This document shows positions 50,941-59,481 of a DNA stretch of 64,000 nucleotides, one piece after another. Source of the stretch: Saprospiraceae bacterium (GTDB lineage Bacteria; Bacteroidota; Bacteroidia; Chitinophagales; Saprospiraceae); NCBI GenBank assembly GCA_022841745.1, contig JALHQW010000030.1, forward strand, positions 1 to 64,000, in the 5' to 3' direction. Numbering within the stretch: position 1 is the stretch's first letter; each line of letters opens with the position of its first letter. A program made the translations under genes and the position numbers. A model generated the notes under the pieces. The model was given only the letters and a program-made list of their open reading frames with translations, was not told the origin of the DNA and made no database searches.

Positions 50941-51978
50941 ATGAAAACGATATCCAAAAATACCTGGCTGTTAGCGATGATTTTGTCGCTAACAGTGCAG
51001 GTTTTCGGCCAGCGGGCGGAGGCCGTCTTGTCGGTCAGCATGACCGTCAGCGACCTCGACCGGGCGACGGAGTTCTATACCGAAGTGCTTGATTTTCAAA
51101 AAATTGGCGAAGCTGAAATCAGCGGGGAGACAGCCCAAAAACTTTTTGGCCTTCGGGAAAAGACTGCTGCTGTCCGCATCGCCCAACTGAGGCTCGGCAA
51201 TGAACAGGTGGAACTGATGCAGTTCACTGGCTCGGCCCCTGGCAGGCCAGTCCCGCCCGATAGCCGTAGCAATGACGGCTGGTTTCAGCACGTGGCCATC
51301 GTCGTGAGCGACATGGAGCGGGCCTACCAGCGGCTCCGGGAAGCGAAGGTCGTACACGTGTCCAGCGCCCCGCAGACCTTGCCCGGCTACCTACCCGCAG
51401 CCGCAGGCATCAGCGCCTTCTACTTCCGTGATCCGGATGGGCACAACCTTGAACTGATTCATTTTCCCCAAGGAAAAGGCAATCCAAAGTGGCAACCGTC
51501 TATCGTTCACCGTCCACCGTCCACCGTTTTCCTCGGTATTGACCACACCGCCATCGGCATCGAGGACACAGACCGAGGCTACGCATTTTGGCGGGATGCG
51601 TTGGGACTGGAAATCGGCGGCCACAGCGAAAACTACGGCACGGAGCAGGAGCACTTGAACCAAGTTTTTGGGGCACGACTCTACCTAACAGGGCTGCACG
51701 CCAAGACAGGTTTTGGGGTCGAATTTTTGGACTACATCGCCCCGCCGGGCGGGCGGCCTTACCCCACGGACAGCCAGCCGACCGACCTATGGCACTGGCA
51801 TACTACATTGAAAATCAATAAGTTGGACTTGACGTTAGACAAACTGCTGGCCAATGGTTTTGCACTTGTGTCGAGGGGTATCGTGAAAATGGAGGACGGC
51901 ACTTCTGCCCTGCTCGTGCGCGACCCCGACGGCCATGCGGTGCTGCTGGAAGAAACAAAAGAAACCGATGGGCCATGA
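50941..51978 (+). CDS. Exported double VOC (glyoxalase-fold) protein
   Basis: A 345-residue protein with signal MKTISKNTWLLAMILSLTVQVFGQ. Two VOC modules follow: residues about 30-178 (VSMTVSDLDRATEFYTEVLDFQKIG, FQHVAIVVSDMERAYQRL, AFYFRDPDGHNLELIHFP) and about 195-342 (GIDHTAIGIEDTDRGYAFWRDALGLEIGG, ALLVRDPDGHAVLLEE). Metal-site His and Glu residues are present in both. Substrate is unknown; the promoter links it to the sugar regulon. The linker between modules is heptamer-encoded (PSIVHRPPSTV). Start 50941 is chosen for the signal peptide. Confidence 0.85.
   Translation: MKTISKNTWLLAMILSLTVQVFGQRAEAVLSVSMTVSDLDRATEFYTEVLDFQKIGEAEISGETAQKLFGLREKTAAVRIAQLRLGNEQVELMQFTGSAPGRPVPPDSRSNDGWFQHVAIVVSDMERAYQRLREAKVVHVSSAPQTLPGYLPAAAGISAFYFRDPDGHNLELIHFPQGKGNPKWQPSIVHRPPSTVFLGIDHTAIGIEDTDRGYAFWRDALGLEIGGHSENYGTEQEHLNQVFGARLYLTGLHAKTGFGVEFLDYIAPPGGRPYPTDSQPTDLWHWHTTLKINKLDLTLDKLLANGFALVSRGIVKMEDGTSALLVRDPDGHAVLLEETKETDGP
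51497..51531. repeat. In-frame CGTCCAC heptamer array between the two VOC modules
   Basis: CGTCTAT, CGTTCAC, CGTCCAC, CGTCCAC, CGTTTTC in exact 7-base phase. It encodes part of the inter-domain linker. Confidence 0.85.
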
Positions 51979-52162
51979 GGCTTCGGGAGTGAGTTACATG
52001 GAGGACAGCTTGAAGCCCTAATCCCGCAGCCTCATGGCTTGTTGCGGAGCGAAACAAACAATTTTTCATTCTCAATTTCTCAACAAAAAGCCACACTGGC
52101 TGACCGTGCAGGGCATGGGCGGGAAGGGTGGCCATTTTCCAAATTCAAAATTTTTCGAACCA

Positions 52163-53104
52163 ATGAAAACGCATTTTTCATCCTTGCAAAATCAGTTGAG
52201 TTATTTGCTCTTGCTCGCCCTGATTGCCTTCTCGCAGGCATCCTGCGACGCACAGGCCAAGGGCGACCAATACCTCGTCAATATTGACAAAAAGGGCGTC
52301 ATCCTCGACGGCTACGACCCCGTGGCTTTCTTCACTGACAGCAAGCCCGTGATGGGCAACCCGGCTATCCAATCCACTTGGCATGAGGCCACCTACCAGT
52401 TTGCCAGCGAGGAGCACAAGTCACTGTTCGACGCCATGCCTGAGAAGTACGCCCCGCAGTACGGCGGCTACTGCGGCTACGCGGTGTCGCTCGGCCACCT
52501 TGCCCCGATTGACGTGAACTACTGGAGCATCCTTGACGGCAGGCTGATTCTGCAGCATAACCAAAAAGCATCCGATGGCTGGAACAAGAACCCGATGAGC
52601 CTCTCGTTGGCGGACAAATATTGGCCTAAACTGCTTTCGAAAAAGGGAAAGCCCATCGTCCCCGATGAGGAGAAAAAGTACCTCGTGAATCTGAACGGTG
52701 AAGGCTTCATCGCCGAGGGTTACGACGTGGTGGCCTATTTTACCGAAGGCAAGCCCGTGAAGGGCGACCCTGCATTCGTGAAACTTTACAACGGCGCTTT
52801 TTACGCCTTCGCTTCGGAGGAGCACAAGCAAATGTTCGGTGCTGACCCGATGAAATACATGCCGCAGTACGGCGGCTACTGTGCATACGCCATGAGCCTG
52901 AACAAGCTCCGCCCGATTGACCCGAACCTGTTCCAGTTTGTGAATGGGAGGCTGATGCTCCAGCACTCGACCGATGCCTTGGAAAAGTTCAGCAAAGACG
53001 AGCAGGGCAACACTATGAAGGCTGATAAATATTGGCCAAAACAGGTGGAGAAAAAGGCAGGAAAACAATTGGCTGGACAGTTCGACAAGCCTGCGAAGAA
53101 ATAA
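52163..53104 (+). CDS. Lipoprotein with two YHS domains
   Basis: A 313-residue lipoprotein; start 52163 gives a signal ending at lipobox cysteine 28 (LIAFSQASC). Two similar YHS modules follow, about residues 45-150 (GYDPVAFFTDSKPVMG, YQFASEEHKSLF, KYAPQYGGYCGYAVS) and about 185-290 (GYDVVAYFTEGKPVKG, YAFASEEHKQMF, KYMPQYGGYCAYAMS). YHS domains are thought to bind metal, often copper or related to heavy-metal handling. It may be in one transcript with the VOC and GlcG genes. A decamer hairpin follows the stop. Confidence 0.8.
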   Translation: MKTHFSSLQNQLSYLLLLALIAFSQASCDAQAKGDQYLVNIDKKGVILDGYDPVAFFTDSKPVMGNPAIQSTWHEATYQFASEEHKSLFDAMPEKYAPQYGGYCGYAVSLGHLAPIDVNYWSILDGRLILQHNQKASDGWNKNPMSLSLADKYWPKLLSKKGKPIVPDEEKKYLVNLNGEGFIAEGYDVVAYFTEGKPVKGDPAFVKLYNGAFYAFASEEHKQMFGADPMKYMPQYGGYCAYAMSLNKLRPIDPNLFQFVNGRLMLQHSTDALEKFSKDEQGNTMKADKYWPKQVEKKAGKQLAGQFDKPAKK

Positions 53105-53114
53105 AGTTGAAAAA

Positions 53115-53172
53115 GGTTGATGAGGTTAATAAGGGTTGATAATCAATCTTTTATCAACTTTATCAACCTCAT
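53115..53172. repeat. Decamer palindrome between the YHS and GlcG genes
   Basis: GGTTGATGAGGTTAATAAGGG-type units with a 10-bp period (53115-53142) pair with TTATCAACTT/TATCAACCTC (53151-53172) across eight bases. The unit is the same as in the palindrome around MITE-1 copy A. It lies 10 bp after one stop and 13 bp before the next ATG. Confidence 0.7.
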
Positions 53173-53185
53173 AATCCTATCAAAA

Positions 53186-53662
53186 ATGAAGCGTTTAATA
53201 TTCCTTTTTGCCATCGGCCTGCTTTGTTTGCAAAATGCCGTTGCACAACAAGTCAACGAAACCTACGAACTCACGCTTGCTGGCGCAAAAGACATCATGT
53301 CCGCCGCCATGGGCTATGCCAAAGACCACAAAGCCCCCGGCGCTGCAGTTGCCATCGTGGATGCAGCGGGCACGTTGGTCTTGCTGGAACGCATAGATGG
53401 CACCTTCTTGATTTCGTCGGAGGTATCCATCGGCAAGGCCCGCTCGGCGGCCCTGTTCCGGTTCCCGACCATCAAACTGGAGGACAATATCAACGGAGGC
53501 CGCACGGCGCTACTGAGCACGGGCGAGGTGTCGCTGAAGGGCGGCATACCCATCGTTTACAAAGGCAAAATCATCGGGGCCATCGGCGTGAGCGGGGCGG
53601 CCAGTGCCGACCAAGATGTGGAGATAGCAATGGCAGGGCTACGAGCGGCATTTTTACAATAG
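53186..53662 (+). CDS. GlcG/HbpS family exported protein
   Basis: A 158-residue protein with signal MKRLIFLFAIGLLCLQNAVAQ and a GlcG/HbpS (DUF336) domain: LAGAKDIMSAAMGYAKDHKAPGAAVAIVDAAGTLVLLERID (about 30-70) and GGIPIVYKGKIIGAIGVSGAASADQDVEIA (about 118-147). HbpS binds heme and senses redox stress; GlcG sits with glycolate oxidation genes. The location behind VOC and YHS genes suggests a periplasmic accessory to oxidative metabolism. Start 53186 is preferred to 53117, which would translate the decamer palindrome. Confidence 0.85.
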   Translation: MKRLIFLFAIGLLCLQNAVAQQVNETYELTLAGAKDIMSAAMGYAKDHKAPGAAVAIVDAAGTLVLLERIDGTFLISSEVSIGKARSAALFRFPTIKLEDNINGGRTALLSTGEVSLKGGIPIVYKGKIIGAIGVSGAASADQDVEIAMAGLRAAFLQ

Positions 53663-53669
53663 TCCAAAT

Positions 53670-53748
53670 GTTACTATTTAGCAATGTGGGGGGGTGAGAA
53701 AAAATGAAATTTTTTCTTTTCCCCTCCCGTACACTCTTAAACGGTTTT
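53670..53748. mobile_element. MITE-2 copy 3 (79 bp, 8-bp target duplication GTCCAAAT)
   Basis: A short form with only the first hairpin (GGTGAGAAAAAA stem with loop TGAAA and TTTTTTC). Ends GTTACTATTTAG and TTAAACGGTTTTG are both of the same end type as copy 2. GTCCAAAT flanks it exactly (53662-53669 and 53749-53756). The left duplication overlaps the glcG-like gene stop region. Confidence 0.8.
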
Positions 53749-53778
53749 GTCCAAATAAGTTTTTCATGTTTAAAATGC

Positions 53779-53807
53779 AAGGTGGCGCTTTGTTGAAGTG
53801 CCACCTT
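53779..53807 (-). terminator. Hairpin downstream of the second Uma2 gene
   Basis: AAGGTGGC pairs with GCCACCTT across 13 bases, five bases past the leftward Uma2 stop. The downstream T-run is weak (GCATTTTAAA). Confidence 0.5.
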
Positions 53808-53811
53808 CGTA

Positions 53812-54420
53812 TTATTCGCCTTCTGGCAATTCGGGTTTTTGAAAAATAGCATTAGCCGAGCACTTTAAATCGGGCAAAACGGGTGCAGCCGAGCACATAT
53901 CCTCGCCCTTGCACCGCACCGAATTTTTGCCAGTATGCACCTGCACGGTCTTTTGCTTTGGAAAAATCTGCCAAATGACTTCCACACCAGCCTCCAAGTA
54001 GTTTTCCAGTTTGTCCTCAGCGTCGTTCATTTGGTCGTTGGTGGATATAATCTCTATCACAAACTTGGGGACTTGGTTTTTTCCATGCGCCGTTCTGGCG
54101 ATTTGTTCTTTGGAAAGGTAGCAGACATCAGGACGTCGGTGGTTTTTCCCAAAAAAAATGTCGCCTTCATGAATCAGTATTCCACTTACTTTTTTCTCAG
54201 CTTTGAGATTGTTGAAAATCAGGTCGAGGTTTTCAATGATGAAAAATTGTGAGTAGTCCATAGTGCGTTTTGTTTTGAGCACAATGCCATTAAGCCATTC
54301 ATATTTGAATTTGTCTTCACGGTTGAGGTAACGGCGTTGGAATTCTTCCCACGAAATCAGCTTTGGCGTTCCGTTGGCGGCTGTGTGCTTGGGTTTGCCT
54401 TGAACAGCAGTTGCATGCAT
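53812..54420 (-). CDS. Uma2 family (DUF820) putative endonuclease-like protein
   Basis: A 202-residue Uma2 protein: ISWEEFQRRYLNREDKFKYEWLNGIVL (about 22-48), ILIHEGDIFFGKNHRRPDVCYLSKEQIAR (about 79-107, with the Asp of the PDxxY site) and PKFVIEIISTNDQMNDAEDKLENYLEAGVEVIWQIFP (about 117-152, with the ExI/KxxxY pattern). It is unrelated in detail to the copy at 48479, so the two are separate acquisitions. Start 54420 is preferred to 54480. Function is unknown. Confidence 0.8.
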   Translation of the reverse strand: MHATAVQGKPKHTAANGTPKLISWEEFQRRYLNREDKFKYEWLNGIVLKTKRTMDYSQFFIIENLDLIFNNLKAEKKVSGILIHEGDIFFGKNHRRPDVCYLSKEQIARTAHGKNQVPKFVIEIISTNDQMNDAEDKLENYLEAGVEVIWQIFPKQKTVQVHTGKNSVRCKGEDMCSAAPVLPDLKCSANAIFQKPELPEGE

Positions 54421-54596
54421 GGCGATGATTTTTTTGTCAAAAATAGCTGTTTTTTTGAAAGGTTTCCACCTGCCAAACAATTATGAAGTGCCCCAAAAGC
54501 CAATCACTGGCGTCGGAATCAATTTTGCCACGGCCAAGAAAACGGTCTCGGAATGGAAGCCAGAGGAGGTTTTAGTACATAAGGTCTTCCGCTCGT

Positions 54597-55073
54597 TTAT
54601 TTCCCAAGCGGGTTCATGTCCTTAATCGCCCGCAGAATATCCCTCCGGCTGATTTGTCCCGCCAATTTTCCATTGTCGTCCATGACGAGCAGGCGCTTGT
54701 AAGGTGTGGTGAGAAAGGTATTGGCCACTTCCAATATATTGGCGTGGATGGAGATGGTCTTCATCACGTTGGACATATACGACGCCACCGTGTCGTCGCT
54801 GACCGGGCTGTTGTGGTAAACCCCACCGAACAACACGTTGAGGCAGTCCTTGTCATCTATTAAGCCCACTACCTCGTTTTTTTCGTTCAGCACCGGGGCA
54901 CCGGTAATCCTGTTTTCCAACAAGGAATGAATCACCTCGCTGATGGGTGTGTCCGGCCTGAAAGTGATTAATTTCCTGACCATGTATTCGGAAACGGGTG
55001 GTGGTGGTTTTAGGTGCTTGTCTTCTTGGTTTGCATCAACTAATTTTTGTTGAAAATTCTTCATATTCTTCAA
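54597..55073 (-). CDS. CBS-domain pair protein
   Basis: A 158-residue protein consisting of two CBS motifs: YMVRKLITFRPDTPISEVIHSLLENRITGAPVLNEKNEVVGLIDDKDCL (about 30-78) and SYMSNVMKTISIHANILEVANTFLTTPYKRLLVMDDNGKLAGQISRRDIL (about 97-146). Such stand-alone pairs bind adenosine nucleotides and regulate partner proteins. The partner is not evident from the neighbourhood. It is divergent from the lactonase gene. Confidence 0.88.
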   Translation of the reverse strand: MKNMKNFQQKLVDANQEDKHLKPPPPVSEYMVRKLITFRPDTPISEVIHSLLENRITGAPVLNEKNEVVGLIDDKDCLNVLFGGVYHNSPVSDDTVASYMSNVMKTISIHANILEVANTFLTTPYKRLLVMDDNGKLAGQISRRDILRAIKDMNPLGK

Positions 55074-55227
55074 TTTAAGGCTTTGATTATCCGCTAAAGA
55101 TAATATCCGTTTTGAAATTTCGGCAAAGTGCAGCGGTTTTTTTGGATTAAATTTTATTTATCAGCATAAACAATGGTGAGAGTGGCTTGATTATTTTTTT
55201 GCACTCCTGCCACGATTTTGCCCCAAT

Positions 55228-55271
55228 GTTACCCCCGTATCAATTCCCCCCTGACCACCCGCATACCTTTG
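55228..55271 (+). promoter_or_regulatory. Regulon promoter S3: dyad GTTACCCCCGTATC and -7 box TACCTTTG
   Basis: The dyad is at 55228-55241 and the perfect -7 box at 55264-55271, 36 bp start to start, then CCCATCATTTTC. It drives the SMP-30 gene at 55303. The sequence is nearly superimposable on S4. Confidence 0.85.
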
Positions 55272-55302
55272 TCCCATCATTTTCAATCAAACTATTCGAC
55301 CA

Positions 55303-56961
55303 ATGAAAACAATCACATCCACCATCACTTTCCTGCTGTTCTTCGTCCTGGGCCTCAGCGCCCAGGAGCAGCGGGAACTGGCTATTGGCCAACCGGACGC
55401 CATTGTTGACCTCCGCACGAAGGCGGGCACGGCGCTCGTCGGGGCGGAATGGCGCTACTCGGAAGCCCGCATCATAGAAGCCGATTTCAAAAAGCCTGGG
55501 CCCATCAAAGCAGACCCCCTCCCACTGTATCCAACGGGTGGCAAGTTGAGAACGCACGACGTCTCGCCAAAAGCTGGCGCTGCCGACTTCGACGACCACT
55601 CGTGGGAAGTGCTCGACCCCACTTCCCTCGAAGTGCGGAGGGGTGCCGGCCTGCTTTCCCACGTCTGGTACCGCCTCAGCGTCACCCTGCCCGAACGGGT
55701 GGGTGACCTCGCCGTGGCCGGTTCGACGGTGGTCTTCGAAATCGTCGTGGACGACTACTCGGAGGTCTGGGTCAATGGGAAGCTAAACCGTACATTCGGC
55801 CAGTCTGGCAATGGTGTTGCATCCGGCTGGAACGCAAGGAACAGAGTGTTTCTCTCGAACAATGCGAAGCCGGGCGAGGTGTTCCACATCGCCATCCTCG
55901 GCACGAACGGGCCAATTGCTGACCTGCCCGAAAACTATATTTGGGTGCGCTCCGCAACGCTTGATTTTTATGAAAAATACCCCTCCAACCCCGCCTGGCA
56001 GGGCTTGGGCGAGGTGGTTGCCTTCGACAAAAAATTGAACGACGTACTCGACACAGATGCTTTCAGCATGACAAAGTTGGCCGATGGCTTCCAGTTCACC
56101 GAAGGCCCTGTCTGGCATCCCGAAGGCTACCTGCTGTTCAGTGACCCGAACGCCAACGTGATTTACCGCTACGACCCCACCAGCCACAACGTCTCGATTT
56201 TTATGACAAAAAGCGGCTACAAGGGCGTGGACATCGGCAAGCGCCACCAGCCTGGCAGCAATGGCCTGGCCATTGATTCGGAAGGCCGTCTGCTCGTCTG
56301 CCAGCACGGCAACCGCCAGGTGGTGCGCCACGAGAAGAAAGGGCCTGTGACCGTCCTCGCCGACAACTGGCAGGGTAAAAAACTGAACAGCCCCAACGAC
56401 CTCGTATTGAAATCGGACGGCACGGTCTATTTCACCGACCCGCCCTACGGCCTCCCCACAAACTACGCCGACCCGACCAAGGAGACCCCGCACCAGGGCA
56501 TTTACCGCATCAAAAACGGCAGCGCCGAACTGCTCTCCGCCGACCTCGGCGGCCCGAACGGCATCGCTTTTTCACCCGATGAAAAATGGCTCTATGTCGG
56601 CAACTGGGACATCCGGGACATCTGGAACACGAAGACGGTCTGGCGCTTCCCGGTGCTTACTGACGGCGGCCTCGGCAAGGGCGAGGTCTTCTTCAACTTT
56701 AACCAAACGGAGCAGGACGAGGCCATTGACGGCATCAAGGTGGACGTGGCGGGCAACCTCTTCGTGAGCGCCCCCGGCGGCCTGTGGGTGCTGTCGCCCG
56801 AAGGGAGGCTGCTCGGCAAAATCACCGGGCCAGAGCGCCCGGCGAACATGGCCTGGGGGGAGGATGGGAAGACGCTTTTCCTGACAGCGCACACGGGATT
56901 GTATAAAATCAAGGTGAAGACTGGGGGGAAGTTGGCGGGAAATGGGCTGACCTTAAAGTGA
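55303..56961 (+). CDS. Exported SMP-30/gluconolactonase family protein with N-terminal extension
   Basis: A 552-residue exported protein, signal MKTITSTITFLLFFVLGLSA. Residues about 25-215 form an all-beta domain that looks like a carbohydrate-binding jelly roll (RLSVTLPERVGDLAVAGSTVVFEIVVDDYSEVWVNGKLNRTFG). The C-terminal propeller (about 255-548) has SMP-30 signatures: FTEGPVWHPEGYLLFSDP, PGSNGLAIDSEGRLLVCQHG, LNSPNDLVLKSDGTVYFTDPPYG and GPNGIAFSPDEKWLYVGN, with the calcium-site Glu and Asn. It probably opens sugar lactones in the periplasm, the step after sugar oxidation by a dehydrogenase. Confidence 0.88.
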   Translation: MKTITSTITFLLFFVLGLSAQEQRELAIGQPDAIVDLRTKAGTALVGAEWRYSEARIIEADFKKPGPIKADPLPLYPTGGKLRTHDVSPKAGAADFDDHSWEVLDPTSLEVRRGAGLLSHVWYRLSVTLPERVGDLAVAGSTVVFEIVVDDYSEVWVNGKLNRTFGQSGNGVASGWNARNRVFLSNNAKPGEVFHIAILGTNGPIADLPENYIWVRSATLDFYEKYPSNPAWQGLGEVVAFDKKLNDVLDTDAFSMTKLADGFQFTEGPVWHPEGYLLFSDPNANVIYRYDPTSHNVSIFMTKSGYKGVDIGKRHQPGSNGLAIDSEGRLLVCQHGNRQVVRHEKKGPVTVLADNWQGKKLNSPNDLVLKSDGTVYFTDPPYGLPTNYADPTKETPHQGIYRIKNGSAELLSADLGGPNGIAFSPDEKWLYVGNWDIRDIWNTKTVWRFPVLTDGGLGKGEVFFNFNQTEQDEAIDGIKVDVAGNLFVSAPGGLWVLSPEGRLLGKITGPERPANMAWGEDGKTLFLTAHTGLYKIKVKTGGKLAGNGLTLK

Positions 56962-56974
56962 ACTTGAGTTTTGT

Positions 56975-57021
56975 AAACAAAGCAGCCACCCAGACCAAGT
57001 CTGGGTGGCTGCTTTGTTTTT
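56975..57021. terminator. Strong bidirectional terminator
   Basis: AAACAAAGCAGCCACCCAGAC pairs almost perfectly with GTCTGGGTGGCTGCTTTGTTT around CAA; five T follow on the plus strand. It ends the lactonase gene and the leftward YhcG remnant. Confidence 0.9.
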
Positions 57022-57040
57022 CATACTGGCGGAGGTTCGA

Positions 57041-58038
57041 TTATTCCTCCTCCTCAACAAATCGCTCCAATTCTTTCCTAACTTCCAGTTTCAACTGCGC
57101 CTCCGTCGGCAGGTGCAATTGATATATAGAGGCAAAAATCTGCTGGTTGTCTTCAGGTAGGGAATATTTTACCACCACATCGTTTTTGTCGGCACAGAGC
57201 AACACCCCGATGGTGGGGTTTTCGAAATTCGCCTTTACGTCCCGGTCGTAGTAATTGACGTACATCTGCAACTGGCCCAAGTCGCCGTGCGTGATTTTGT
57301 CAATCTTTATGTCGAACAGGACAAAACATTGGAGCAGGCGGTTGTAAAAAACAAGGTCAATCCTGAACTCGTCGCCGCCAATGAGGATGCGTTTCTGGCG
57401 GGCAACGAATGAAAAGCCATTTCCCAATTCCAGTAAAAATAGCTGTAAGTGCGTGATGATGGCCTGTTCCAGGTCGCTTTCATATAGGTCGCCGCTGGTT
57501 TTAGACCCAGAAACTCTAGCACAGTGGGGTCTTTGAGGATATCGAGTGGCTTCACGGGGCTGCGCTCCCCTTTTGCCACCGCCAAAACACTTTCTTTGTC
57601 TTGGCTCATCAAGAGGCGCTCGTACAACAGGCTATTGATTTGGCGCTCCATTTGGCGCACCGACCAAGTATTCTTGATGGATTCGGCTATGTAAAACTCT
57701 CGTTTGTCGGTGTCATCGAGCCTCAACATGACTTTATAATGCGACCAACTCAATTGCGAATACAGTGTATTCGCAATTGGAAAAACCAAATACAACTGCC
57801 GAAAAAGTTCCAATTACCTGCGGGAATAACCATCGCCATAGCTGGCAACCAATTTCTGTGAAAGGTTTTTCAGCAGGTACTCCTTGTAGCCCGCACGTTC
57901 AGCACCCTGCTGCTGCTCCTCCACGATGACCTGCCCGATTTGCCAGTACATCAGGGTGCGCTCATGGTTGACGGCGGTGGCAACCCTTTCCCTCGCTTGG
58001 GCAATGATTTGGTGAATGACGTTGAGTATGGCTTCCAT
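57041..58038 (-). pseudogene. YhcG/DUF1016 (PDDEXK nuclease) gene broken by a stop and a frameshift
   Basis: Read leftward, the N-terminal part MEAILNVIHQIIAQARERV to YGDGYSRR ends at a TAA (57816-57814) in the middle of the family's SRRNLxxFRxLYLxFP motif; the same frame continues LELFRQLYLVFPIANTLYSQLSWSHYKVML. Near 57496-57500 one base is missing: after EFLGLKP the sense continues in another frame as GDLYESDLEQAIITHLQLFLLELGNGFSFVARQKRI and the nuclease core FRIDLVFYNRLLQCFVLFDIK (with Lys) to the end. An intact protein would be about 330 residues. Ends are otherwise complete, so inactivation is recent. Confidence 0.85.
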
Positions 58039-58265
58039 GCTTTCGTTGTTTGTTCAGGGCGAATGTAAGGATTTAGGCAGGATATTGTGGGTGGAGTGGC
58101 GAAGTACACTACCGGACACCTACCGCCAGAACTTCTGAAAAGGAAACTCCATCGGCTTGTGGAGGCTTCAAGGCGGCAGGTCGGGATACGATAGTTTGGT
58201 GCCAAAACTTGAAAAGCCCTTGGCGACCCATTGCCTCCAGCTTCTTTTTTGGAAAATCGGCCTTT

Positions 58266-58309
58266 GTTACCCCCGTATCAAACCGCCACCCGCTGCCCGC
58301 CTACCTTTG
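58266..58309 (+). promoter_or_regulatory. Regulon promoter S4: dyad GTTACCCCCGTATC and -7 box TACCTTTG
   Basis: The dyad is at 58266-58279 and the -7 box at 58302-58309, 36 bp start to start, then CCCATCAATTTC. It drives the SDR gene at 58352. The 200 bp between the YhcG remnant and this promoter hold nothing recognisable. Confidence 0.85.
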
Positions 58310-58351
58310 TCCCATCAATTTCTCAAACCATTGAAAATCAATCAACAAAAA

Positions 58352-59152
58352 ATGGAAACAAAAAAACTCGCCGGACAAACCGCCCTCGTCACGGGGGCAT
58401 CATCCGGCATCGGAAAGGCCTGCGCCATCGCCCTCGGCGAGGCAGGTGCCAACGTCGTTGTCAACTTTGCCGGAAACAGCGCCGGTGCCGACGAAGCGGT
58501 GGACATTATCAAGGAAACTGGCAGTGGTGCCATCGCCATCAGGGCCGACGTGAGCAAGAAAGACCAAGTGGACGCCATGTTTGCGGAAGCCGTCAAAGCC
58601 TTCGGCACGGTGGACATTCTGGTGAACAATGCGGGCCTGCAAAAAGACGCAGCCTTCGTGGACATGACACTGGAGGACTGGAATTACGTCCTCGGCGTTA
58701 ACCTCACGGGGCAGTTTCTCTGCGCGCAGTCAGCAGTGAAAGAGTTCCTTAGGAGGGGTATGAACGGCCACCGCTCGTTGGGCAAAATCATCTGTATGTC
58801 CTCGGTGCATGAGCTGATTCCCTGGGCAGGCCATATCAACTACGCAGCCAGTAAGGGTGGCGTCATGCTGATGATGCGCTCGCTGGCACAAGAGCTTGGC
58901 CCCATGAAAATCAGGGTGAACAGTATTGCCCCCGGTGCCATCAAGACGCCCATCAACCGCATGGCATGGGAGACGCCAGAAGCCGAGCAGCGCCTGCTTC
59001 GCCTCATTCCGTACAAGCGGGTGGGCGATGTGGCCGACATCGGCAACGCCGCCGTCTGGCTGGCCAGCGACGAGAGCGACTATATTCACGGTGCGACGAT
59101 TTTTGTGGATGGCGGGATGACCTTGTACCCGGGGTTTGAGGATAATGGGTGA
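58352..59152 (+). CDS. SDR family oxidoreductase, glucose 1-dehydrogenase-like
   Basis: A 266-residue classical short-chain dehydrogenase. Cofactor loop TGASSGIGKA (residues 16-25), NNAG (about 94), the catalytic Ser in CMSSVHE (about 152) and YAASK (about 168-172). The overall sequence (NVVVNFAGNSAGADEAVDIIKETGSGAIAIRADVSK, INRMAWETPEA) is closest in style to glucose 1-dehydrogenases, which make gluconolactone with NAD(P)H. Specificity is inference. Start 58352 follows the regulon promoter with a 42-base leader; an upstream frame from 58157 would cross the promoter. Confidence 0.87.
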   Translation: METKKLAGQTALVTGASSGIGKACAIALGEAGANVVVNFAGNSAGADEAVDIIKETGSGAIAIRADVSKKDQVDAMFAEAVKAFGTVDILVNNAGLQKDAAFVDMTLEDWNYVLGVNLTGQFLCAQSAVKEFLRRGMNGHRSLGKIICMSSVHELIPWAGHINYAASKGGVMLMMRSLAQELGPMKIRVNSIAPGAIKTPINRMAWETPEAEQRLLRLIPYKRVGDVADIGNAAVWLASDESDYIHGATIFVDGGMTLYPGFEDNG

Positions 59153-59167
59153 GGCGGCTACAATTGA

Positions 59168-59476
59168 TTATGGAAGGTATGGCTTGACTTTATCGGGGTC
59201 TTGTCTTGAGTCGAAGATGTCGGTAATGAACACGGTTTGTCCAATGACACGATAAATGATTTTATAGTTGCCTTCTATTAGTCGGCGATGACCCTGTGAG
59301 AGCGACTCCAATTGTGCCTCCTCTTGTCCTAAAAAAGGGTTGTCTTTTAAAAGCATGGCCTTTTTATAAATCGCCAAGCGGATGCTACGACCTTTTTTGG
59401 ACAAGCCAAGCAGTTGAAAATATCGGAAAATTTCACGGAGTGAATCCTTTGCTGGGTCGGTGATGACGACTTTCAT
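59168..59476 (-). CDS. RelE/ParE-type toxin
   Basis: A 102-residue toxin of the RelE/ParE fold: VVITDPAKDSLREIFRYFQLLG (N-terminal helices), KDNPFLGQEEAQLESLSQGHRRLIEGNYKIIYRVIGQTVFITDIFDSRQDPDKV, the usual arrangement of the beta-sheet core with the conserved RxLIxGNYKIIYR. ParE types poison gyrase, RelE types cut ribosome-bound mRNA; which applies is unclear. It follows the antitoxin gene directly, with start 59476 just past the antitoxin stop (an overlapping start at 59488 is possible). Confidence 0.85.
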   Translation of the reverse strand: MKVVITDPAKDSLREIFRYFQLLGLSKKGRSIRLAIYKKAMLLKDNPFLGQEEAQLESLSQGHRRLIEGNYKIIYRVIGQTVFITDIFDSRQDPDKVKPYLP

Positions 59477-59481
59477 GGAGA

